Assembly (NCBI GenBank): GCA_902495025.1 | Contig: CABUWB010000048.1 | Location: forward strand, 1-9,911 | Length of the DNA stretch: 9,911 nucleotides | Direction of reading: 5' to 3' | From: an uncultured Eubacteriales bacterium | Lineage (GTDB): Bacteria > Bacillota > Clostridia > Lachnospirales > CAG-274 | In this document: one piece after another, positions 4,782 through 9,911 of the stretch | Numbering within the stretch: the first letter of the stretch is position 1 | Layout: each line of letters starts with the position of its first letter | Made by a program: the position numbers and the translations under genes | Notes under the pieces: model-generated | Database searches by the model: none | What the model saw: only the letters and a program-made list of their open reading frames with translations | What the model was told of the DNA's origin: nothing

Positions 4782-6776
4782 ATGAAAAGATTATTTGCTT
4801 TATTTGTTGCTGCAACACTTACACTTTCGGCAGCATTTAATGCCTATGGTGACGATAAGGGCCTTGCTGACGCTATAACTGCCGCAAAGCAGTACATAAC
4901 CGTACCTGCAGAGCGTACGGAAATTGATTACAGCATAAGCGAAGGAGAAAACGGCGCACTCATTATAAGCCTTGACTGGTCTGATGACAATGGCAGTACC
5001 AGCGTAACCCTCGACAAGGACGGCTGCCTTTTAAGCTACTATGACTATAACAGCAGCTCCGATACATCAAAGGGACTTGCAAAGTATACAAGCGAGCAGA
5101 CCAAAGCAAAAGCAGTCAGCTTTTTAAAAACCGTTTACGGCAGCAGCGCAGACGATTTCCGTCTGGAAGAAACAAATTTAAGCCGCCGCTCACACAGCTA
5201 CGTTTACTATCTTTATAAAAATAATATACAGGTTGCCACTGCCCACGCCGAGCTTTCCGTCAACCCCGACACAGGTGAAATAACCTCATTTAACGGCACC
5301 GGCAAAGAATTTTTGTCGCTTAAATATCCTGCGCCAAGCGGAATAATTGATGTTAAGCAGGCTGTAACCGCATTTTATAACGGCGAAAAGCCTAAGCCAA
5401 CTTACCGCATTTATGATGACTATGAAAATAAAAAGGTAACAAGAACACCTTTCCTTGCTTTTTCGGTAAATGATACATATACGGCGGTAAATGCCTTTTC
5501 AGGCAATATTACCAATGTAAACAAGTATTTTAACGAGTATCTGGCCGAAGATATGGCTGCTAAAACAAACGATGCCGTTGCTTCCGAGGACTCAGGCAGC
5601 GGCTTTACACCACAGGAGCTTGAGGCAATAGAACACGCAGAGGGACTTATAAGCTCACAGCGTGCGGCAGAAATTATTAAGGAGAATTTTCCTGTTGCAA
5701 AAAATGCAAGCTACACCTCATCTAATATAAACAGGGATTATTATTCGGGCAACTACTACATCAATATACATGGAAATAACACAAGTGCCACTCTCAACGC
5801 AAAAACAGGCAAGATTATCAGCTTCCGCTATTACAACAATACACAAATTCAGCCAAGGGCAGAGCTTACAGATACGGAAATTGAGGCTGCTGAAAGCAAA
5901 GCTGTCCCCAAGGTAAAAGCCCTTATTGAAAAGCTTGCCCCTGCCGAAAGCAAAAAGATGTCACAGCCAAGCTGTAATACAAGCAGCTATGACGGCAGAG
6001 TCAGTGTATCATATACCCGTATGGAATACGGCTATAAATGCGAGGGCGAGAGTATAAGCGCAGCTGTTAATGCAGACGGTGATATTATAAGCTACTCCAA
6101 CAACTTTGATGAATCACTTACCTTCCCTCAGCCTAAAAACGTGCTTTCGGATGACAGGGCAATTGAGGCTCTTGCCGATTTATTTGACTTTGAACTTTGC
6201 TATACCGTTGACGAGAGCTATAATGTCAGCCTTGTTTACTCCTTTAACAAAACGGGACTTATGTCCGCATCTTCAAAAACTCTGATTGACTATAAGGGCA
6301 AGCCAAAGGATGAGGAAGCCGAAAGCGGCATAAGCGATATTAAGGGACACTGGTGCGAGAGCATTGTTACAACACTTTATAACAATGGTTATAAACTTAA
6401 TGATGAACTTTTCCGCCCTGACCAGCCTATAACAAGAAAGGAGCTTGACACCCTTTATAATAATTACTCCTACAAGCCATACTATATCGATGATGAGGTC
6501 GAAAGTACCGAAGATAACTCCACCATCACCCGCTATGAGCTTGCAGAGTATATTATGGAATACTATAACCTTGATAAGCTGAAAAACCACCCCGATATAT
6601 TCAATATAACCTCATATAAGGATACTATTGATGAAAAATATATACCTGCCGTTGCAATAGCCACTGCCCTTGGTGCAATGAGGGGCGATAATATGGATAA
6701 CTTTAACGGCAACAAGGAGATTACAAGGGCTGAGGCTGCGGCAGCACTTTACAATATGCTTACTGCAGAGGAATAA
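4782..6776 (+). CDS. secreted PepSY/YcdB-like protein with three C-terminal SLH repeats
   Basis: A 664-residue exported protein of unknown role. Residues 1-23 are a signal peptide (KR, then a hydrophobic LFALFVAATLTLSAAF stretch, likely cleaved after AYG). The mature part holds repeated modules resembling PepSY/YcdB-YcdC domains, each ending in a TGEI/TGKI-type beta turn: about 103-172 (NPDTGEITSFNG), 290-350 (NAKTGKIISFRYY) and 361-440 (NADGDIISYSN). The C-terminal 150 residues contain three SLH units, each marked by a TRxE motif: ITRKE (550-554), ITRYE (582-586) and ITRAE (647-651). SLH repeats bind pyruvylated wall polymers, so the protein should sit on the cell surface. ATG 4782 has GGGAGGT 7 nt upstream. 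The nucleoside-phosphorylase gene starts 22 nt after its stop and may be cotranscribed. PepSY-type domains often inhibit proteases, but no protease motif is seen here. Confidence 0.88.
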   Translation: MKRLFALFVAATLTLSAAFNAYGDDKGLADAITAAKQYITVPAERTEIDYSISEGENGALIISLDWSDDNGSTSVTLDKDGCLLSYYDYNSSSDTSKGLAKYTSEQTKAKAVSFLKTVYGSSADDFRLEETNLSRRSHSYVYYLYKNNIQVATAHAELSVNPDTGEITSFNGTGKEFLSLKYPAPSGIIDVKQAVTAFYNGEKPKPTYRIYDDYENKKVTRTPFLAFSVNDTYTAVNAFSGNITNVNKYFNEYLAEDMAAKTNDAVASEDSGSGFTPQELEAIEHAEGLISSQRAAEIIKENFPVAKNASYTSSNINRDYYSGNYYINIHGNNTSATLNAKTGKIISFRYYNNTQIQPRAELTDTEIEAAESKAVPKVKALIEKLAPAESKKMSQPSCNTSSYDGRVSVSYTRMEYGYKCEGESISAAVNADGDIISYSNNFDESLTFPQPKNVLSDDRAIEALADLFDFELCYTVDESYNVSLVYSFNKTGLMSASSKTLIDYKGKPKDEEAESGISDIKGHWCESIVTTLYNNGYKLNDELFRPDQPITRKELDTLYNNYSYKPYYIDDEVESTEDNSTITRYELAEYIMEYYNLDKLKNHPDIFNITSYKDTIDEKYIPAVAIATALGAMRGDNMDNFNGNKEITRAEAAAALYNMLTAEE

Positions 6777-6798
6777 TCAATAAAAAGAAGGTATTTTT

Positions 6799-8103
6799 AT
6801 GAACTTTGTTGATTTAATAATAAAAAAGAGGGACGGCGGAGAGCTGTCCACAGAGGAAATTAAATACTTTGTACAGGGTGTTACGGACGGCAGCATACCC
6901 GATTATCAGGTATCGTCAATGCTTATGGCTATCTGCCTTAAATCACTTAACGACAGGGAAACTGCCGACCTCACACTTGCCATGACTCATTCGGGCAGAG
7001 TGCTTGACCTGTCTGCAATAGAGGGCATTAAGGTTGACAAGCACAGCACAGGCGGCGTTGCCGACACTACCACCCTTATACTTGCACCGCTTACTGCCTC
7101 TCTCGGCTTAAAGGTAATTAAAATGTCAGGCAGAGGGCTTGGACATACGGGCGGAACACTTGACAAGCTGGAGTCAATTCCCGGCTTTAACATTTCTCTT
7201 ACCGAGCAGCAGGCAATAGCACAGGTAAACAGCATAGGCATAGCCATTATGGGGCAGACTGCCGACCTTGCACCCGCAGACAAGCGTATGTACGCTTTGC
7301 GTGACGTAACGGGCACAGTTGAAAGCATACCGCTTATTGCTGCCAGTATTATGAGTAAAAAGCTTGCGGCAGGCTCTGATGCAATAGTGCTTGATGTAAA
7401 GTATGGCAGCGGCGCTTTTATGAAAAACCTTGATGATGCACGTTCACTTGCACGCACCATGGTAAATACAGGTAATTCTCTTGGCAGAAAAACCACCGCT
7501 CTCATCACCCCTATGGACAGACCGCTTGGTATGTACATCGGCAACAGCCTTGAGGTAATAGAGGCTATTGAAATTTTAAAGGGCAACTGTGAGGGCAGGC
7601 TTAAAACCGTTGCATTGGAGCTTGGTGCAAAAATGCTTGTGCTTGGTGGTATTGCAGATAATACGGATAAGGCGCTTGAAATGCTTAATGCCAACATTCA
7701 GAATAAAAAGGGGCTTGACAAATTTAAGGAGCTTATCACTGCACAGGGTGGAAATCCTACTGTTTGTGAAAATTACTCTCTTTTCCCAAAAGCAAGGGAG
7801 AGCTATACTCTTGTTTCACCCAAAAGTGGCATTCTGACCTCTATAAACACAACCGATATTGGCAGGGCAAGCGTTGCCGCAGGTGCGGGACGTACCGTTA
7901 AAGACGCACCTATCGACCTTGGTGCAGGTATCATAATGCACGTTACAACGGGTGATAATATAAAAACAGGTGATTGTATTGCGGAAATTTTTGCAGATAC
8001 AGCTGAAAAATGCCGTTCATCTGCCGAAATTTTACTCTCTGCACTTGACATATCTGACAAAAAGGCAGAGCCGCTGCCTGTTTTAGCGGAGGTAATAGAA
8101 TGA
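6799..8103 (+). CDS. pdp: pyrimidine-nucleoside phosphorylase (thymidine/uridine phosphorylase family)
   Basis: Phosphorolyses thymidine, deoxyuridine or uridine to the free base and (deoxy)ribose-1-phosphate; nucleoside phosphorylase family II, cytosolic dimer. Its 434 residues match Geobacillus and Bacillus PyNP. Visible features: phosphate site KHSTGG (81-86), the family signature SGRGLGHTGGTLDKLESIPG (110-129), YALRDVTGTVES with Arg168, Ser183 and Lys187 for base binding, AAGSDAIVLDVKYGSGAFMK (190-209), and a C-terminal domain with GRASVAAGAGR. These numbers agree with those I recall for the Geobacillus enzyme. I prefer PyNP over strict thymidine phosphorylase (DeoA) because Firmicutes usually carry PyNP; the sequence alone does not settle specificity. 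AGAAGG lies 7 nt before the ATG. Its stop overlaps the deoB start (ATGA), so its product is passed to the next enzyme. Confidence 0.95.
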   Translation: MNFVDLIIKKRDGGELSTEEIKYFVQGVTDGSIPDYQVSSMLMAICLKSLNDRETADLTLAMTHSGRVLDLSAIEGIKVDKHSTGGVADTTTLILAPLTASLGLKVIKMSGRGLGHTGGTLDKLESIPGFNISLTEQQAIAQVNSIGIAIMGQTADLAPADKRMYALRDVTGTVESIPLIAASIMSKKLAAGSDAIVLDVKYGSGAFMKNLDDARSLARTMVNTGNSLGRKTTALITPMDRPLGMYIGNSLEVIEAIEILKGNCEGRLKTVALELGAKMLVLGGIADNTDKALEMLNANIQNKKGLDKFKELITAQGGNPTVCENYSLFPKARESYTLVSPKSGILTSINTTDIGRASVAAGAGRTVKDAPIDLGAGIIMHVTTGDNIKTGDCIAEIFADTAEKCRSSAEILLSALDISDKKAEPLPVLAEVIE

Positions 8104-9236
8104 AAAGAGCAACAATAATTGTACTTGACGGAGTTGGAATAGGTGAGCTGCCCGATGCAGCAAAGTATGGAGATACAGGCAGCAACACCCTTGTCAATTT
8201 AAAAAAGACAATGCCCGAGTTAAAGTTGCCAAATATGTGTGCCTTAGGCTTAGGCAATATTGAGGGTGCAGATATTTTCGGCAGGACAGATAATACAAAA
8301 GGCTTGTATGGCAGACTTGCAGAGCACTCCGCAGGCAAGGACACCACAACAGGACACTGGGAGATAAGCGGAGTATGGCTTGATAAGCCGTTTCCCACCT
8401 ATCCTAACGGCTTTGGCGAGGATATAATTATTCCGTTTGAAAATGCCATTGGCAGAAAAGTTATAGGCAACTGTGTCGCATCTGGTACACAGATTATAAA
8501 CGACCTTGGTGATGAACATGTAAAAACAGCCTGTCCTATTGTTTATACATCGGCTGACAGCGTATTTCAGATAGCGGCACACGAGGATATTATTCCCGTT
8601 GAAACTCTTTATGACTACTGCAAAACAGCACGCAAAATGCTCTCTGTAGGCAGAGTTATAGCACGTCCCTTTACAGGCACAAGCGGCAATTACACACGCA
8701 CCGAAAGACGTAAGGATTTTTCACTTGAGCCAACAGGCACAACCCTGCTTGACTGCGTAAAGGCGGCAGGGCTTGAATGTGCGTGCGTAGGTAAAATAGA
8801 GGATATTTTTGCCATGCGTGGCATAACACGCTCTGTGCATACCACCAACAATGCAGACGGTATTGAACAGACAATCAAGTATCTTAAAGAGGATTTTGGC
8901 GGACTTATTTTTACCAACCTTGTCGATACAGATATGCTTTACGGACACAGAAACGATGTAAAGGGCTTTGCAGGCGCACTTGAATACTTTGACAGCAAGC
9001 TGCCCGAAATTATGTCAGCCATGAATGAGGACGATATTCTTTTTATCACCGCTGACCATGGCTGCGACCCCACAACACCCTCAACCGACCATTCAAGGGA
9101 GTATATTTTCCTTTTAGGCTGCGGAAATTTAAAAGCAAAAAATATAGGCACACGCACAACCTATGCCGATATTGCGGCAAGCATTGCACAGTACCTTGGT
9201 ATAAGTGCCGATATTCATGGAGAAAGCTTTTTATGA
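8100..9236 (+). CDS. deoB: phosphopentomutase
   Basis: Interconverts ribose- or deoxyribose-1-phosphate and the 5-phosphate, linking nucleoside breakdown to central metabolism. It belongs to the alkaline phosphatase superfamily with two Mn ions. The 378 residues contain the metal ligands Asp10 (VLDGVGIGELPDA), Asp278 and His283 (LVDTDMLYGHRND), Asp319-His320 (TADHGCD) and His331 (STDHSREY). The phosphorylated threonine is Thr82 in SAGKDTTTGHWE. These align, with a constant offset in each half, with Asp13, Thr85, Asp286, His291, Asp327, His328 and His339 of Bacillus cereus DeoB. GGAGG at 8088-8092 lies 7 nt before the ATG. The gene overlaps pdp by ATGA upstream and the acetyltransferase by ATGA downstream, which suggests translational coupling. 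A deoC aldolase is not in the window. Confidence 0.97.
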   Translation: MKRATIIVLDGVGIGELPDAAKYGDTGSNTLVNLKKTMPELKLPNMCALGLGNIEGADIFGRTDNTKGLYGRLAEHSAGKDTTTGHWEISGVWLDKPFPTYPNGFGEDIIIPFENAIGRKVIGNCVASGTQIINDLGDEHVKTACPIVYTSADSVFQIAAHEDIIPVETLYDYCKTARKMLSVGRVIARPFTGTSGNYTRTERRKDFSLEPTGTTLLDCVKAAGLECACVGKIEDIFAMRGITRSVHTTNNADGIEQTIKYLKEDFGGLIFTNLVDTDMLYGHRNDVKGFAGALEYFDSKLPEIMSAMNEDDILFITADHGCDPTTPSTDHSREYIFLLGCGNLKAKNIGTRTTYADIAASIAQYLGISADIHGESFL

Positions 9237-9688
9237 TAATACGCAGATACACTCCTGCGGATATTGAGGAAATTGCAGAGCTTTTTTATAACAGTGTACA
9301 CTCTTTGGCAGTAAATGACTATACGCCCGAACAGCTTGACGCATGGGCAGATGGCAGCTGCGACCTTGTAAAATGGAATGATGATTTCTGTCGCATTTAT
9401 ACCTTGGTTGCAGATGAAAACGGTACAATTACAGGCTTTGCCAATATGGACGAAAACGGCTATCTTGATATGCTCTACATCCATAAGGACTATGCTAAAA
9501 GGGGGATTGCCACCGCCTTGTGCGCCGCTCTCGAAAGCAATATACGTTCCCCTAAATATACCGTATATGCCTCAAAAACCGCAAAAGGCTTTTTTGAAAA
9601 AATGGGTTATATCGTTGTGAGGGAAAATACCGTTATCAGGCATAATGTTAAAATTAATAATTATTTTATGATTAAAGAAAGTGTGTAA
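9233..9688 (+). CDS. GNAT family N-acetyltransferase, YafP-like
   Basis: A 151-residue GCN5-related acetyltransferase that should transfer acetyl from acetyl-CoA to an unknown amine. The acetyl-CoA pyrophosphate loop is KDYAKRGIATALCAALE (85-101), following the core strand YLDMLYIH (77-84). VYASKTAKGFFEKMGY (111-126) is the usual GNAT alpha4/beta6-7 region, with Tyr126. The N-terminal NDYTPEQLDAWA (28-39) is typical of YafP-like members. Start ATG 9233 overlaps the deoB stop (ATGA) with GGAGA at 9219-9223, so it is the last gene of the nucleoside operon. No link between an acetyltransferase and nucleoside breakdown is evident from the residues; the partnership may be incidental. Confidence 0.9.
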   Translation: MIIRRYTPADIEEIAELFYNSVHSLAVNDYTPEQLDAWADGSCDLVKWNDDFCRIYTLVADENGTITGFANMDENGYLDMLYIHKDYAKRGIATALCAALESNIRSPKYTVYASKTAKGFFEKMGYIVVRENTVIRHNVKINNYFMIKESV

Positions 9689-9706
9689 TTTTGTATAGTA
9701 CACACA

Positions 9707-9751
9707 AAAAACATGGGATGTCGCATTAATTTCGCAACATCCCATGTTTTT
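9707..9751 (+). terminator. intrinsic terminator after the pdp-deoB-GNAT operon
   Basis: CATGGGATGT (9712-9721) pairs perfectly with ACATCCCATG (9737-9746) around a 15-nt loop. The stem is flanked by A5 on the left and T5 on the right (9747-9751), so it can end transcription from either direction. A second inverted repeat, GTGTGTA/TACACAC at 9681-9705, overlaps the stop codon just upstream and may form an extra hairpin at the end of the message. Confidence 0.92.
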
Positions 9752-9764
9752 ATTAATATAAATT

Positions 9765-9798
9765 AATGTTTAGCGGTGTAAATCAACACCTAAACATT
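9765..9798. repeat. imperfect hairpin between terminator and repeat element
   Basis: AATGTTTA (9765-9772) pairs with TAAACATT (9791-9798), and inside it GGTGT (9775-9779) pairs with ACACC (9786-9790), with a two-base GC bulge and an AAATCA loop. There is no T-run after it, so it is not a standard terminator. It may belong to the neighbouring repeat element. Confidence 0.5.
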
Positions 9799-9802
9799 TC
9801 AA

Positions 9803-9880
9803 TTGTAGGGGCGGCAATCTGCCGCCCGTCATACATTGTGGTTTGTTCTACATTCGGGCGGATAATATCCGCCCCTACAA
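9803..9880. repeat. 78-bp GC-rich inverted-repeat element (MITE/REP-like)
   Basis: Terminal inverted repeats TTGTAGGGGCGG (9803-9814) and CCGCCCCTACAA (9869-9880) are perfect over 12 bp. Each end also folds into its own 8-bp hairpin with a 3-nt loop: GGGCGGCA-ATC-TGCCGCCC (9809-9827) and GGGCGGAT-AAT-ATCCGCCC (9856-9874). The centre (about 9828-9855) is AT-rich and unstructured. This two-hairpin, mirrored design resembles REP/BIME-type or MITE-like elements scattered in intergenic DNA of gut Clostridia, from memory. No clear target-site duplication is visible. It encodes nothing, and 9752-9911 holds no gene. Confidence 0.75.
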
Positions 9881-9911
9881 GTTGATGTCGGGTATAGTGC
9901 TGAATTTAGGG

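Noticed and set aside
6987..7697. A 236-codon minus-strand frame
   Set aside because: It is antisense to the conserved core of the nucleoside phosphorylase, with no ribosome binding site or domain.
9753..9911. Possible CRISPR repeats at the right end
   Set aside because: The repeats are inverted, not regularly spaced direct repeats, and no spacers or cas genes are present.
1..9911. A new defence, phage or biosynthetic system
   Set aside because: All long genes belong to known housekeeping, surface or salvage families; no cluster of unknown genes is present in this window.

Overview
The window looks like the chromosome of an anaerobic, low-to-moderate GC Firmicute of the class Clostridia, probably host-associated. 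Reasons: AT-rich intergenic DNA, strong purine-rich ribosome binding sites, consensus sigma-A promoters, a T-box riboswitch, an archaeal-type aspartyl-tRNA synthetase paired with GatCAB, an S-layer-homology (SLH) protein, and a GC-rich short inverted-repeat element of a style I associate with gut Clostridia. No genus can be fixed from the sequence.

Left part, minus strand (1-3795): ispD, then a sigma-A promoter, a complete T-box leader with its terminator, a roughly 320-nt stretch holding a multi-hairpin block, then aspS-gatC-gatA (gatA runs off the left edge). AspS is the archaeal/AspS2 type, and with GatCAB it can make Asn-tRNA(Asn) by mischarging with Asp and then amidating. My hand fold of Stem I puts AAC (Asn) in the specifier position, overlapped by GAA (Glu). 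This fits a riboswitch that reads charging of tRNA(Asn), and possibly also tRNA(Glu), both products of this pathway. GatC carries an N-terminal extension of about 55 residues.

Middle, plus strand (3850-6776): a consensus promoter drives a TTG-initiated, apparently cytosolic CE4-type polysaccharide deacetylase. It is followed by a secreted 664-residue protein with PepSY/YcdB-like repeats and three C-terminal SLH repeats.

Right part, plus strand (6799-9688): pyrimidine-nucleoside phosphorylase, phosphopentomutase and a GNAT acetyltransferase, joined by two ATGA overlaps. The first two convert pyrimidine (deoxy)nucleosides to (deoxy)ribose-5-phosphate. A strong hairpin terminator closes the operon. 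It is followed by a further hairpin and a compact mobile-looking inverted-repeat element (9803-9880).

I found no CRISPR array, tRNA, rRNA, phage gene or transposase. Most genes are ordinary housekeeping genes. The points most worth checking are the overlapping specifiers in the T-box, the structured block inside the aspS leader, and the GatC extension.
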